45,542 bases of DNA from Nitrospirota bacterium (lineage in GTDB: Bacteria > Nitrospirota > Thermodesulfovibrionia > Thermodesulfovibrionales > Magnetobacteriaceae): assembly GCA_015233685.1 (NCBI GenBank), contig JADFXF010000007.1, forward strand, positions 1-45,542. Reading direction: 5' to 3'. Made by a program: the position numbers and the translations under genes. The notes beneath the pieces were generated by a model. The model had not been told where the DNA came from, ran no database searches, and saw nothing but the letters and a program-made list of their open reading frames with translations. This document shows, piece after piece, positions 33,028 through 43,165 of this stretch. Numbering within the stretch: position 1 is the first letter of the stretch; each line of letters opens with the position of its first letter.

Positions 33028-34593
33028 ATGAACACCGGTGAGACGAACACCGCCGCTGCCGCAAACAAGTGGATAGTTGCCGTGAGCGTAATGCTTCCCA
33101 CGCTCATAGAGATAATTGACACATCAGTCGTAAACGTGTCGTTAGACCACATCAGGGGGTCTCTCTCTGCCAGCATAGACGAGGCCACGTGGACAGTTAC
33201 GGCTTATCTCGTGTCCAACGCCATAATCATACCTCTTACAGGATGGCTCAGCAGGATGTTAGGCAGGAAGTTCTATTTGATTCTTTCCATAGTTATATTT
33301 ACTGTGAGTTCATTTCTGTGCGGATGTGCGTGGAGCCTCCAAAGTTTGATATTTTTTAGAATCATACAGGGAATAGGTGGCGGGGCGCTTCAGCCGCTTT
33401 CGCAGGCTATACTTCTGGAGGCATTCCCGCTGAAACAGCGCGGCACGGCTATGGCCCTGTTTGGCGTGGGTATACTGTTCGGACCTATCATAGGGCCGCT
33501 CATGGGCGGGTGGATAACTGACAACTGGAGCTGGCAGTGGATTTTCTATATAAACATACCCATTGGCATCATATCGGTGCTGATGTGCATGATATTCATC
33601 TCGGATCCTAGTTATATGAAGAAACAACAGATGAAGATCGATTACATGGGCCTGGCCCTGCTCACCCTGGGGCTTGCCACACTGCAGATAGTGCTTGATA
33701 AAGGACAGCAAGAGGACTGGTTTGCCTCTGGATTTATATTCTGGCTTTCCCTTATATCGGTATGTTCATTGCTGTCGTTTGTTGTGGTGGAGTGGTTTGC
33801 CAAAGACCCGATAGTGCATCTTTCCACGTTTAAAAACAGGTCTTTTACCACCGGCAGCATGATTGCCTTCTTTGTGTTTTTCAACCTGTTTGGAAGCATA
33901 GTGCTGCTGCCTATACTACTGCAGACACAACTAGGCTACACTGCTACTCTGGCCGGGCAGGTGCTTGGCCTTGGTGGCATAGCCACATTGATAACGATGC
34001 CCATTGTGGGTGTTCTTATGACTAAGGTAAACCCGAAATGGCTCATAGCGGTAGGCACCGTGATAGCCGCCTATTCGACCTTCCGGCTGTCTCAGTTTAA
34101 CCTGTATGTGGATTATATAAACGTCTTTCTTCCACGCGTATTTTTGGGCGTTGGCACAGGGCTGCTCTTTGTACCGCTTACGACTTTGACAATGTCAGGG
34201 ATAAGAAGGGAGGAGATGGGCAATGCCACGGCTATTTACAACCTGCTCAGAAACATTGGCGCCAGCATCGGGGTGGCCTTCGTTACGACTATGATTTCAC
34301 GCCACGCACAGGTACATCAGTTCCAGCTTACAGAACACCTCAGTCCATTTGACAGGAACTACCAGATGGCCTCATCGGCAGTAGCAAGGGTGTTTGGTTA
34401 CAACGGGCTCAGCCCTGATGTCTCCAAATTCGCCGCCGACAGTCTTATCTATGGCAATACGATAAAGCAGGCCTCTATGCTCGCCTTTAACGACACGTCC
34501 TTTATAATTTTCGTCATTCTCCTGTCAACCCTTCCCCTTGTCTTGCTGATAAAAGGGGGCAAAGGCGGGGCAACACCTCCGGGTGTACACTGA
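33028..34593 (+). CDS. DHA2 family (EmrB/QacA-type) MFS drug exporter
   Basis: 521 aa, about 14 membrane helices, proton-driven efflux at the inner membrane. Motif D1 in helix 1 (IDTSVVNVSLDHI), motif A in loop 2-3 (GWLSRMLGRKFYL) and motif C in helix 5 (GVGILFGPIIGPLMGGWITD) identify the 14-TM DHA2 group close to EmrB. No emrA-type membrane-fusion gene or TetR/MarR regulator is adjacent. It is divergent from gpsA and ends 6 nt from the convergent aldolase gene. Substrate unknown. Confidence 0.9.
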   Translation: MNTGETNTAAAANKWIVAVSVMLPTLIEIIDTSVVNVSLDHIRGSLSASIDEATWTVTAYLVSNAIIIPLTGWLSRMLGRKFYLILSIVIFTVSSFLCGCAWSLQSLIFFRIIQGIGGGALQPLSQAILLEAFPLKQRGTAMALFGVGILFGPIIGPLMGGWITDNWSWQWIFYINIPIGIISVLMCMIFISDPSYMKKQQMKIDYMGLALLTLGLATLQIVLDKGQQEDWFASGFIFWLSLISVCSLLSFVVVEWFAKDPIVHLSTFKNRSFTTGSMIAFFVFFNLFGSIVLLPILLQTQLGYTATLAGQVLGLGGIATLITMPIVGVLMTKVNPKWLIAVGTVIAAYSTFRLSQFNLYVDYINVFLPRVFLGVGTGLLFVPLTTLTMSGIRREEMGNATAIYNLLRNIGASIGVAFVTTMISRHAQVHQFQLTEHLSPFDRNYQMASSAVARVFGYNGLSPDVSKFAADSLIYGNTIKQASMLAFNDTSFIIFVILLSTLPLVLLIKGGKGGATPPGVH

Positions 34594-34599
34594 TGGGCA

Positions 34600-36711
34600 T
34601 CAGCGCGGCACGGCATCCGGCAGACCGCCGTCAACAGGGATTGTCGCACCGGTTGTCGGTGTCTGTCTCGCGGCAAAAAACAGCACCGCCCTTGCCACGT
34701 GTGAGGCCGTAACGCGGGACTTCAGAAGGTTGCGCCCCTTGTAGTAGTCCTCAAGCCCTTTTTCGTCAAGCCCGCGCGCACGCATCCTGTCCGGGCCAAT
34801 CTCCTCCCATAACCCCGACCTCCTCGCACCGTCTGAAAACACGCCGTCAGGGGCCACCATATTCACGCGCACCCCAATCCCGGCCAGCTCAAGCGAGGCT
34901 ATACGCGCCACCTGATGCGCCGCCGCCTTTGTAACGCTGTATGCCCCAAAATTAGCGCTCGGTGAAAACACGTTCTTCGTCGAAATCAATATAATATCCC
35001 CGCCCGTCCTCTGGAAGGCAAAGTGCCTCGCCGCCTCCGCAATGACAATCAGTGTGCCGTCTATGTTTACCCTCTCCAGCTTCCTGAACGCCTCTATGGA
35101 CATCTCCGAAAGGGACGCGACCATTGCTATCCCTGCGTTGACAATAACTATGTCAAGCCCGCCCCATCTCTCAACCACCTTGCCGCACGCCCCCGATACC
35201 GACACAGGGTCTGTAACGTCCATCGGGACGGCCATCACCCTGAGGCCGAATTGTATGTGCAATTCCTCATAGAGACTGTCAAGCCTCTGCCCGGGTAAAT
35301 CCGTAACAGCAACATGGCAGCCGTTTAGAAGCAGTTCCCTTGCAATAGCGCTGCCGATTGCCCCCGCTGCCCCTGTGATAATTGCCGTTTCGCGCGCAAG
35401 CGGCGGCTCATCTGACACGCCGAGTTTGGCGTGCTGGTATGTCCTGTATTCCATTGCGAAGATATCCTCTTCAGATATACCCTCGTAGTCGCGCCCCATT
35501 GCGGCAATCGCCGACTTTATCTCAATAGACTGACTCGTGATGTCTGCCGCTATTGTTGCTGATTCGATGTCCCTGCCAGAGCATACCACGCCAATGCCTT
35601 CGATATAGAGTACCCTTGGGATGGAATCAAATCGTGAAATCTCACCGCCCATCTTCTGGGCGTGTGTGGTCAAATACTCCTCATAGCGCATTTTATAGTC
35701 CCCGATAGCGCTGGATAGTTGAGCCCTCAGCACGTCCATGTCATCATAGTTCAGGGCGTCTATCCAGAGGGGATAGGCCTTTGTCCTGATAAGATAGTCG
35801 GACGTGACGGGGGGCGTAAGGGCAGTTTCTCTGCCAATGCCGCAGTCTGTATAATCAAGGGTATCGGAGTCAATAAGGGGTTTGATAATGACGCGGTTAA
35901 ATGGACTGTCCTCGCTGCCGGATGCCCCGGCAAGCAGTCCCCTGAGAATTGGGGCTATTTTTATATACCGCCGCCTTGCCTCATCGGGTGAAGTCGAAAC
36001 GTGGCGTTTCGGCTGAATCGCCGTGTGTTTTTTTATAAATTGCTCAGCAGCGGTGACAAGTTCTATCATAAGGCCGTAGGAGTCGCGCGCGGTGTCTCCC
36101 CATGTAACAATACCGTGATGAAGGAGGACAATGGCCTTGCAGTGGCGTCTCTTGTTAAAGGCGGCAAGGACGGCCTTCGCGAGTTTAAATCCCGGGGTCT
36201 GGTACTCAACCGTAAGGACATCTGGGCCAAGCGCCTCTTTAATCAATTTTTCGGAGTCGGCCTGATTTGCCAATGTTAATATCGCGTCCGCATGAGTGTG
36301 GTCAATGTATTTAAAGGGCAGAAATACGTGAAGCAGGGTCTCAACCGACGGCGTTGGGGCGTTTGAGCTAAACATGTGGGTGCGAAACTCGTTTATCATT
36401 GCCTCATCAGACATAGCTTCTATGGCGGCAAATTCCCTTAGATAGTTCAAGTCGAGGCCGACATGCCCTTCCGGGCCGATTTCAGCGATATCCGCTCCCG
36501 ACGCCTTTACGAACACCGCCTCAATGGCTTCACCGAGGATGTTTCTATGTTTGTCTTTTACTGAGGTATTGCCGCCGCCGTGCAGAACGAGGCGCCTGTC
36601 CGCGCCCAACAATCTGGCCGAGTAGGCCCTGAGGGCGAGTGCCCTGCCGCATTTCCCGTCATAGTCTGCGGCGAATTCCTCTGCGTCGGCGTCTGACCAT
36701 CGGTTTATCAT
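34600..36711 (-). CDS. Bifunctional class II aldolase/short-chain dehydrogenase
   Basis: 703 aa fusion, the RhaD/YuxG-like architecture. Residues ~1-430 form a class II aldolase with GGGNTSVK, zinc ligands in DHTHAD (around residue 138) and [10 protein letters not shown]. Residues ~435-703 form a classical SDR with [12 protein letters not shown] (NAD binding), VNAGIAM, ISTKN (catalytic Ser) and YSVTK (around residue 589). In characterised relatives the aldolase splits rhamnulose-1-phosphate to DHAP and lactaldehyde, and the SDR oxidises lactaldehyde. No rhamnose isomerase or kinase genes are nearby, so another deoxy-sugar phosphate is possible. The start overlaps the end of lsrF by 4 nt. Confidence 0.88.
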   Translation of the reverse strand: MINRWSDADAEEFAADYDGKCGRALALRAYSARLLGADRRLVLHGGGNTSVKDKHRNILGEAIEAVFVKASGADIAEIGPEGHVGLDLNYLREFAAIEAMSDEAMINEFRTHMFSSNAPTPSVETLLHVFLPFKYIDHTHADAILTLANQADSEKLIKEALGPDVLTVEYQTPGFKLAKAVLAAFNKRRHCKAIVLLHHGIVTWGDTARDSYGLMIELVTAAEQFIKKHTAIQPKRHVSTSPDEARRRYIKIAPILRGLLAGASGSEDSPFNRVIIKPLIDSDTLDYTDCGIGRETALTPPVTSDYLIRTKAYPLWIDALNYDDMDVLRAQLSSAIGDYKMRYEEYLTTHAQKMGGEISRFDSIPRVLYIEGIGVVCSGRDIESATIAADITSQSIEIKSAIAAMGRDYEGISEEDIFAMEYRTYQHAKLGVSDEPPLARETAIITGAAGAIGSAIARELLLNGCHVAVTDLPGQRLDSLYEELHIQFGLRVMAVPMDVTDPVSVSGACGKVVERWGGLDIVIVNAGIAMVASLSEMSIEAFRKLERVNIDGTLIVIAEAARHFAFQRTGGDIILISTKNVFSPSANFGAYSVTKAAAHQVARIASLELAGIGVRVNMVAPDGVFSDGARRSGLWEEIGPDRMRARGLDEKGLEDYYKGRNLLKSRVTASHVARAVLFFAARQTPTTGATIPVDGGLPDAVPR

Positions 36712-37607
36712 TTGGCCTTCTTCTTGTCGAGTTTGTTTTTCAGCGTCTGGTAGAATTCATAGGCGTGCTGGGGTTTCATGTTCTCGTGGACGACTTTTCT
36801 GACGGCCTGAATCATTGCCGTTGGGGAGTCTGACTGGAATATATTGCGCCCCATATCAACACCAAGGGCACCCTCATTGACGGCATTATATGACATAGTC
36901 AGGGCGTCAAGTTCGGGGAGTTTCTTACCGCCGGCCATCACAACAGGCACTGGGCATGAGGACGTGATAGTATCAAACCCCTCCGCCGTGTAATAGGTCT
37001 TTACGTATGTAGCGCCAAGTTCGGCACAAATCCTGCAGGCCAGACGAAAATACCGGGCGTCGCGCGCCATATCCTTGCCCACCGCTGTTACGGCCAGCAC
37101 GGGGATGCCGTAGCGGTTGGCTTTGTCTATCAGACTGGTCATATTGTGAATGGACTTCGTTTCGTATTCACCGCCGATAAAGACCTGAACGGCAAGGGCG
37201 GCGGCGTTTAAGCGAATCGCGTCCTCGATATTCATGGCAAGCTCTTCATTGGAGAGTTCCTTTAAGATACTTGGGCCGCCGCTGGCACGCAGCACTACGC
37301 CGCCCGTGTATGAAGGCGGGATGTTTGCCCGTAGTATCCCGCGTGTAAGCATGAGCGTATCTGTAAACGGTATCAGCGGGACGATATTAATGTCCACACG
37401 CTCAAGGCCAGTAGTAGGCCCTTGAAAATATCCATGGTCTATGGCCAGCATAACGGTCTTGCCGGTTGATGGATTAAATATATTGGAAAGCCTGTTTTTC
37501 ATCCCCCAATCAAGTGAGTTTGAGCCTTTTAAAAAGAACGGCGTGTTCTTTGCGGGCACATCGGTATAAAACATCTTCGCGTCTTTGACATTATCCAAAT
37601 CGGCCAC
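36708..37607 (-). CDS. lsrF: LsrF-like class I aldolase/thiolase
   Basis: 299 aa from GTG 37607. It aligns from its first residues with E. coli LsrF as I recall it: [56 protein letters not shown]-equivalent [10 protein letters not shown] and [11 protein letters not shown]. The last also keeps the Schiff-base Lys region. LsrF transfers an acetyl unit from the AI-2 breakdown product to CoA, releasing DHAP. No lsrK, lsrR, lsrG or lsr transporter lies nearby; the partner is the aldolase/dehydrogenase gene, so AI-2 catabolism is not assured. The GTG is chosen because GGGAGG precedes it by 6 nt; the longer frame to 37661 carries a TATAAT box in its first codons. Confidence 0.87.
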   Translation of the reverse strand: MADLDNVKDAKMFYTDVPAKNTPFFLKGSNSLDWGMKNRLSNIFNPSTGKTVMLAIDHGYFQGPTTGLERVDINIVPLIPFTDTLMLTRGILRANIPPSYTGGVVLRASGGPSILKELSNEELAMNIEDAIRLNAAALAVQVFIGGEYETKSIHNMTSLIDKANRYGIPVLAVTAVGKDMARDARYFRLACRICAELGATYVKTYYTAEGFDTITSSCPVPVVMAGGKKLPELDALTMSYNAVNEGALGVDMGRNIFQSDSPTAMIQAVRKVVHENMKPQHAYEFYQTLKNKLDKKKAK

Positions 37608-37649
37608 TGTTGTCCTCCCTGTGTCTAAAATTTGTCGTCGGTACAGGGT

Positions 37650-37655
37650 ATTATA
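37650..37655 (-). promoter_or_regulatory. Probable -10 box of the lsrF operon
   Basis: Perfect TATAAT on the minus strand at 37655-37650. Transcription from about 37643 would give a 36-nt leader with GGGAGG before the GTG at 37607. The matching -35 is weak (TGGAAT with an 18-bp spacer). Confidence 0.45.
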
Positions 37656-37775
37656 GTCCATACTCGCCTAAATATTCCAGAGCCGGATTACTCTTAAAAT
37701 GATATGCCCTTTGTTTATTTCCAGCTTACCCCCAAAGCGTACATGTACCATTGTGGCATTAGACAAACCTCTGTG

Positions 37776-38876
<1,101 letters not shown>

Positions 38877-39875
38877 TTAAGACATCGAGGGCGCTGCCCT
38901 CAAACTCCCGCAAGGAGGGTAACCCTCCTTGACCTCTAATTTTATTCTTTCGTACATAGTAATATATTTGGGTGATACGTGTGTTATTTCAACATTTATA
39001 ACATTGGCACAGCGGGCGATATGCCCGGTGTGCGCGGTTGTCAGGTGATTTCTCTTGTGGGCGCGCTCAACATCCTCCGCCAAAAAAAACGCCTCAATGT
39101 AGAGCGTGTCAGCGCCCGCGGCAAGGCCGATGGCCTTTTTGATATTTGCCTCAGACGGGGAAATGTCCGTTATATAGGCAATCTTCTGCCCCCGCGTTAT
39201 CATGGCAAGGCCGCATAGCTCTTCAATATGGTAATAATGGCCGTCAACCCTGAGCCGAAGGTCTTTTATATCATTTCTGATGGCAGCCTTCAGCTCGTTT
39301 AACCACGCGCCTGGCGTAAGGCCGCGCTCAAGCAGGAGGGCCTTGTTTATGTTTATCTGCGTATCCTCGTGAAGACTAAACCCAAGCACCTCGATGCCGT
39401 GGTCAAAAACGTCGGCCTCCACCGTTAGCCCCTCTTTTATCATAATTATTTTGTCAAACGCCGTTACCGGCCCGTCTATTTTATTAAAACCCTCGGTGGC
39501 ATAAAAACTGCCTCTGAGGATTACGTCTTTGTGAACTTCGCAGACCTCTATCTTTAGCGGGTATTCTTTGATTAAATTCCATGTATAACCTTTGAGCTTG
39601 TGTGCAACGGCGTTGATGATGCCCCTGGGGCCGTAGATATGAAGAGGCGCCTCCCTGTTTAACAGGCATCGCAGCACATTGTCAAAGCCGATAAAGTGGT
39701 CAACATGCATATGGGTGACAAAAATATCCGAGATTTTCTGTATCTCCCGCACAGAAAGGCCATAGACATCCCCGCAGTCAAACATAACGGCATCCTTCTC
39801 CCTCCTGAATCTTACGTACAGAATAGGGTCCTGAAAAGGATTATTTACTAATTTACTAAAAAATGTTGATTTCAT
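38877..39875 (-). CDS. RNase Z-like metallo-beta-lactamase-fold protein
   Basis: 332 aa from ATG 39875 (MKSTFFSKLVNNPFQDP), which starts at the conserved family N terminus; the longer frame adds 18 AT-rich codons. Zinc site His55-x-His57-x-Asp59-His60 in THMHVDHFIGFDN, later ITDISPS (bridging Asp) and TAHTGHIARC (third His region), as in the RNase Z/ElaC branch. The exosite arm of true tRNase Z is not obvious, so tRNA 3' processing is possible but not certain; its operon with tgt favours a tRNA link. The last ~17 residues are encoded by a palindromic repeat and are probably not part of the fold. Confidence 0.8.
   Translation of the reverse strand: MKSTFFSKLVNNPFQDPILYVRFRREKDAVMFDCGDVYGLSVREIQKISDIFVTHMHVDHFIGFDNVLRCLLNREAPLHIYGPRGIINAVAHKLKGYTWNLIKEYPLKIEVCEVHKDVILRGSFYATEGFNKIDGPVTAFDKIIMIKEGLTVEADVFDHGIEVLGFSLHEDTQININKALLLERGLTPGAWLNELKAAIRNDIKDLRLRVDGHYYHIEELCGLAMITRGQKIAYITDISPSEANIKKAIGLAAGADTLYIEAFFLAEDVERAHKRNHLTTAHTGHIARCANVINVEITHVSPKYITMYERIKLEVKEGYPPCGSLRAAPSMS
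38887..38931. repeat. Hairpin pair of the G-stem/TAA-loop family, inside the 3' end of a CDS
   Basis: Hairpin GAGGGC-GCT-GCCCTC (38887-38901), then CAAGGAGGG-TAA-CCCTCCTTG (38911-38931). The second shares the AAGG..GGG-TAA-CCC..CCTT core of the hairpins at 3213 and 13614. Both lie within the final codons of the RNase Z-like gene. Confidence 0.75.
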
Positions 39876-39895
39876 ATTTAAAAGTCTTAGTGCTC

Positions 39896-39930
39896 TATGA
39901 TACAATGTCCAAGTATTGTTATGATACAAT
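39896..39930. repeat. 11-bp direct repeats in the divergent RNase Z-like/galT region
   Basis: TATGATACAAT occurs at 39896-39906 and again at 39920-39930, a 24-bp offset (a little over two helical turns). Each contains TATGAT and TACAAT, so they could be duplicated -10 boxes or paired operator half-sites between the divergent genes. Confidence 0.6.
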
Positions 39931-39971
39931 AATAAAGTTGTGATTTGATAAAATAATGTTTAGGAGGACCA

Positions 39972-40967
39972 ATGTCTGAGCTAAGAAAGGACCCGATAAT
40001 AGGCAGGTGGGTTATCATCTCAACAGAAAGAGGGAAAAGGCCGTCAGATTTCATCTCTCCGTCCCACAAGAGAAAAAAGACTGTGGGGTTTTGTCCGTTT
40101 TGCAAGGGGCATGAGTTCACTACTCCAAACGAGATAATGGCCTTCCGGGGGCCGGATAGGATGGGGGCCTCGGACTGGACACTCAGGGTAGTGCCGAATA
40201 AATTCCCGGCACTTCAGATTGAAGGTGACCTTGACAGGTCAGGCGACGGTATTTTCGGCAGGATGAACGGCATCGGCGCCCACGAGGTAATAATCGAGAC
40301 CCCGCATCACGATTTGTCGCTGTCTTCAATGAGCAGAAAATCGGCCGCTGATGTCCTATGGGCATTCTACTCAAGGATGACCGACCTGCGTAAGGACAAG
40401 CGGTTTAAGTACGTCCTGATATTCAAAAATGAGGGAGAGGACGCGGGCGCAACGCTTGAGCACACGCACAGCCAGCTTATAGCCCTGCCCATCGTCCCCA
40501 AAAGGGTGCAGGAAGAGCTTGACGCGGCCAAAAAGTATCATAGCTTCATGGAGAAATGTATCTACTGCGACCTCATTGACCAGGAAACCAGCATCAACAA
40601 GAGGATAATCTATCAAAACACCTCGTACATAGCCATCTCGGCATATGCGCCGCGCGTGCCGTTTGAGACATGGATACTGCCCCGGCGCCATGAGTCGTCC
40701 TTTATGCCGGACAACAACGATTTTACATATCTGGCAGAGGCGCTTCAGACCGTGCTGAAGATGCTGGATAAGATTCTTGACGTGCCGCCATACAGCTTCA
40801 TAGTCCATACGACGCCGTTTACAGAGGAAGACAACAGCTACTTCCACTGGCATATAGAGATATTCCCCAAACTTACAAGGACTGCCGGTTTTGAGTGGGG
40901 CTCAGGCTTCTACATTAACCCAACGCCCCCGGAAGACGCCGCCAGATACATGAGGGAAGGCATATAG
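39972..40967 (+). CDS. galT: Galactose-1-phosphate uridylyltransferase family protein
   Basis: 331 aa, HIT superfamily. Exchanges UMP between UDP-glucose and galactose-1-phosphate (Leloir pathway) or a related hexose-1-phosphate. The catalytic motif is His164-Thr-His166-Ser-Gln (usually HPHGQ); His166 is the expected nucleophile. Other motifs: RKDPIIGRWVIISTERGKRP at the N terminus, zinc Cys pair CPFCKGHE, NKFPAL, and metal/stabilising FHWHIEIFPK with His292 and His294. It starts after TAGGAGG. No galK or galE nearby; the archaeal-like short form may act in glycan precursor supply. Confidence 0.9.
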   Translation: MSELRKDPIIGRWVIISTERGKRPSDFISPSHKRKKTVGFCPFCKGHEFTTPNEIMAFRGPDRMGASDWTLRVVPNKFPALQIEGDLDRSGDGIFGRMNGIGAHEVIIETPHHDLSLSSMSRKSAADVLWAFYSRMTDLRKDKRFKYVLIFKNEGEDAGATLEHTHSQLIALPIVPKRVQEELDAAKKYHSFMEKCIYCDLIDQETSINKRIIYQNTSYIAISAYAPRVPFETWILPRRHESSFMPDNNDFTYLAEALQTVLKMLDKILDVPPYSFIVHTTPFTEEDNSYFHWHIEIFPKLTRTAGFEWGSGFYINPTPPEDAARYMREGI

Positions 40968-41033
40968 AGGGACAGACACAGTGCGCGAGTTGATTCAGAT
41001 TAAAAATTCATAACTTATATAAGGAGGAATAGA

Positions 41034-41384
41034 ATGAAGGTTTTAATAGTAGATGATGACCCACACCTTAGGAAACTGTACAAGGAAGAGTTGGAGGATG
41101 AGCACTACGATGTTTACATCGCAAGTTCTGGCAAAGAGGCCCTTGAGATATTTGCGAGAGAGCTGCCGGACATTGTCACGCTTGATATACTTATGCCCGG
41201 CATGGACGGAATTGAAGTGCTGCGCAGGATGAAGGAGCAAAAGCCCAATCTGCCCGTGATAATGTCCACGGCGTACGATTACAGGGATGATTTCTCGGTA
41301 TGGGCGTCTGATGCCTATGTGGTAAAATCTGCCGACATGACGGAGTTGAAAAACACGATAAAAAATCTCCTGAGTAAAAAATGA
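41034..41384 (+). CDS. Single-domain response regulator (CheY-like)
   Basis: 116 aa, receiver domain only. Acidic pocket Asp7-Asp8-Asp9, phospho-acceptor Asp51 in IVTLDILMPGMDG, switch Ser/Thr in MSTAYDY and the conserved Lys in YVVKSADM. No output domain, so it must signal by protein contact or phosphotransfer. The sensor kinase is not adjacent. AAGGAGGAATAG precedes the ATG. It overlaps the following methyltransferase gene by 4 nt (ATGA), an unusual operon partner. Confidence 0.93.
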   Translation: MKVLIVDDDPHLRKLYKEELEDEHYDVYIASSGKEALEIFARELPDIVTLDILMPGMDGIEVLRRMKEQKPNLPVIMSTAYDYRDDFSVWASDAYVVKSADMTELKNTIKNLLSKK

Positions 41385-42634
41385 AGACCTTGGAGTTGGA
41401 CTCACTTGCCCCCATCTATGGAGGCATGTGCCTGTCGCGGCTTGATGGGGTTGTGTTTATAAAGGGCGCAATCCCCGGAGAAAAGGTGCTGGCAGAGGTA
41501 AAAGAAATCAGAAGGGATTATTCCATAGCCGAGGCTGTGGCGATTCTCAATGGTTCGACAGACAGGGTCACACCGCGTTGCCGCGTTTATGGCATGTGCG
41601 GGGGCTGCCACTACCAGCACATCTCATATGAGAGGCAGTTGTCATTAAAAGAGGAAATAGTTACCGACTGTCTCAGGAGAATCGCAAAGATAGATATTCC
41701 CATTGCCGGGACGATTTCGGGAGGCCAATGGAATTACAGGAGAAAGGTTCAGTTTAAGTTATCCTCCGTAAGCGGTGGAGCCGCCCCTTCGATAGGTTTT
41801 TACAGGGAGAATACCAGAGACATCGTAGCCGTTGATGAGTGCGCGCTGCTACACGGCACTTTAAACAGATTTCTTGTAAAATTAAAAGGGGCGCGCTTTC
41901 TCAATGGCGTCAGAGAGATACACATGCTTACGGGCGGCAACACGGTGGCCTTCCTCAAGGGGCCTGATGTGGATGAGGCAAAACTTGAGTTCCTGCTTGA
42001 TATAGGATTTGACGGGGCTGTTGCGGCGCTTGCCCCTGACTACCAGCGCACACACGCGGCCGGGGATTCCCATTGTCAGCTGTCAATAGGGGATAACGTT
42101 GGCGAAGGGATAAGCTATACCGTGTCGCCGCAGGGGTTTTTCCAATCCAATTGGGAGTTGAACCAGGTGTTGGTCGAAACTGTGAAGGAATTATTGGGGG
42201 ATGTCAGCGGCAAAAGGGTGATTGATGTCTATGGTGGGGCTGGCAACTTTTCCCTCGGTCTCTCAAAGACGGCCAAAGAGATAACCATCGTTGAGGATAA
42301 TCCATACTCGGCGGCGGACGGTGCACGCAACATAGCGCTGAACAACATACATAATATATCGTACATAACGAAATCGTTTGAGACAATAAGGGAAAATAGG
42401 ACATATGACGTAGTGATTGTTGATCCGCCAAGGATAGGTCTCACCAAGGCGGCGGTGGAAAGGCTGCTGTCCCTAAAGGCAGAGACGATTGCCTATATCT
42501 CATGCAACCCATCAACATTTGCCCGTGACGTGGCAAGGCTTCAGCCCAGATATACGCCATCCTCTGTAAGGCTGATAGACATGTTTCCAAACACATACCA
42601 CTGCGAAGTTCTGGGGATTTTCCACAGCACATAG
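41381..42634 (+). CDS. rlmD: 23S rRNA (uracil-C5)-methyltransferase, RlmD/RumA family
   Basis: 417 aa. The N-terminal TRAM domain (residues ~1-60, SLAPIYGGMCLSRLDGVVFI) is followed by Fe-S cysteines in CRVYGMCGGCHYQHISYERQ. The SAM-binding domain has VIDVYGGAGNFSL, VDPPRIGL and catalytic Cys in YISCNPSTFARDV. Methylates U1939 and/or U747 of 23S rRNA with SAM; RlmC, RlmD and RlmCD types cannot be separated by eye. The start overlaps the response-regulator stop. It ends 116 nt before the tRNA-Leu gene. Confidence 0.88.
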   Translation: MKTLELDSLAPIYGGMCLSRLDGVVFIKGAIPGEKVLAEVKEIRRDYSIAEAVAILNGSTDRVTPRCRVYGMCGGCHYQHISYERQLSLKEEIVTDCLRRIAKIDIPIAGTISGGQWNYRRKVQFKLSSVSGGAAPSIGFYRENTRDIVAVDECALLHGTLNRFLVKLKGARFLNGVREIHMLTGGNTVAFLKGPDVDEAKLEFLLDIGFDGAVAALAPDYQRTHAAGDSHCQLSIGDNVGEGISYTVSPQGFFQSNWELNQVLVETVKELLGDVSGKRVIDVYGGAGNFSLGLSKTAKEITIVEDNPYSAADGARNIALNNIHNISYITKSFETIRENRTYDVVIVDPPRIGLTKAAVERLLSLKAETIAYISCNPSTFARDVARLQPRYTPSSVRLIDMFPNTYHCEVLGIFHST

Positions 42635-42702
42635 GTTTTATAAAATACAGAGTAAGGACTGCCTCTGCCGACGTTGAGCCATGGCGGCGGTTTTTGGACG
42701 TA

Positions 42703-42732
42703 TTGACACCTGATGATAATTTGTGATATTGT
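42703..42732 (+). promoter_or_regulatory. Predicted promoter of tRNA-Leu
   Basis: Perfect -35 TTGACA (42703-42708), 18-bp spacer, weaker -10 TATTGT (42727-42732). Transcription would begin near 42739, 12 nt before the mature tRNA 5' end. Confidence 0.55.
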
Positions 42733-42750
42733 AGAGGAGGCCGCATTTGT

Positions 42751-42837
42751 GCCGAAGTGGTGGAATTGGCAGACACGCAAGGTTCAGGACCTTGTGGGGG
42801 CAACTTCGTGGGGGTTCGAGTCCCCCCTTCGGCACCA
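42751..42837 (+). tRNA. tRNA-Leu (anticodon CAG)
   Basis: Acceptor stem GCCGAAG / CTTCGGC, discriminator A and encoded CCA (42835-42837). Anticodon stem CAAGG/CCTTG with loop TTCAGGA, anticodon CAG at 42785-42787. A long class II variable arm and the T arm GGGGGTTCGAGTCCCCC follow. It marks the boundary between housekeeping DNA and the phage-like region; tRNA 3' ends are common integration sites, but no second copy of the 3' end is visible within the window. Confidence 0.97.
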
Positions 42838-42937
42838 CAAATATATAGCAATGTCAATGGGTTGTAAAGGTATTATGTAAAATATGCCGCATAGTTATAG
42901 CTGCACGCGTTAAATTGCTGGAAGTGCTGCTATATAT

Positions 42938-43028
42938 TATCAGGCAGTTTTGCAATTTTGGATTTCGGGGTAAGTATTTGTATTATATAGATAATATAGG
43001 GCTTAGAGGGTATCAGGCGGTTTTGCAA
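42938..43028. repeat. 18-bp direct repeats near the phage-like region edge
   Basis: TATCAGGCAGTTTTGCAA (42938-42955) and TATCAGGCGGTTTTGCAA (43011-43028), 17 of 18 identical, 73 bp apart. The position, between the tRNA and the leftward repressor module, resembles repeated transposase sites at the repressor end of Mu-like phages or arm-type integrase sites. Neither is proven. Confidence 0.6.
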
Positions 43029-43100
43029 AAAAGTATCGGAAATGCCTTTTTTTTAGCGTTTAACGGCCTTTTTATGACGAAGTCAAGGATTTTTCTTAGT

Positions 43101-43126
43101 CAAAGTGTCAAATATTTGACACTTTG
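43101..43126. promoter_or_regulatory. 26-bp perfect palindrome, possible operator
   Basis: Half-site CAAAGTGTCAAAT followed by its exact reverse complement. No T-run follows on either strand, so it does not look like a terminator. The palindrome contains TTTGACA on both strands and suits a dimeric DNA-binding protein. Confidence 0.6.
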
Positions 43127-43165
43127 GGGAATGTCGGGGGGAGGGGCTTGGATAGAATGCTCGCC

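Larger units (their letters stand above)
42838..43165. other. Non-coding AT-rich segment between tRNA-Leu and the phage-like genes
   Basis: 328 bp with no believable gene. It carries an 18-bp direct repeat pair, a T-rich stretch (43048-43055) and a 26-bp perfect palindrome, listed separately. The direct repeats could be ends or recombinase sites of the element that begins here. Confidence 0.6.

Noticed and set aside
42441-42857. Minus-strand frame of 138 codons over the tRNA-Leu gene
   Set aside because: Its EGGTRTP...-like part is the antisense translation of tRNA-Leu, a well-known false protein; the tRNA fold is perfect.
43101-43126. Palindrome as a rho-independent terminator
   Set aside because: No T-run after the stem on either strand, and the stem is A/T-rich in its centre.
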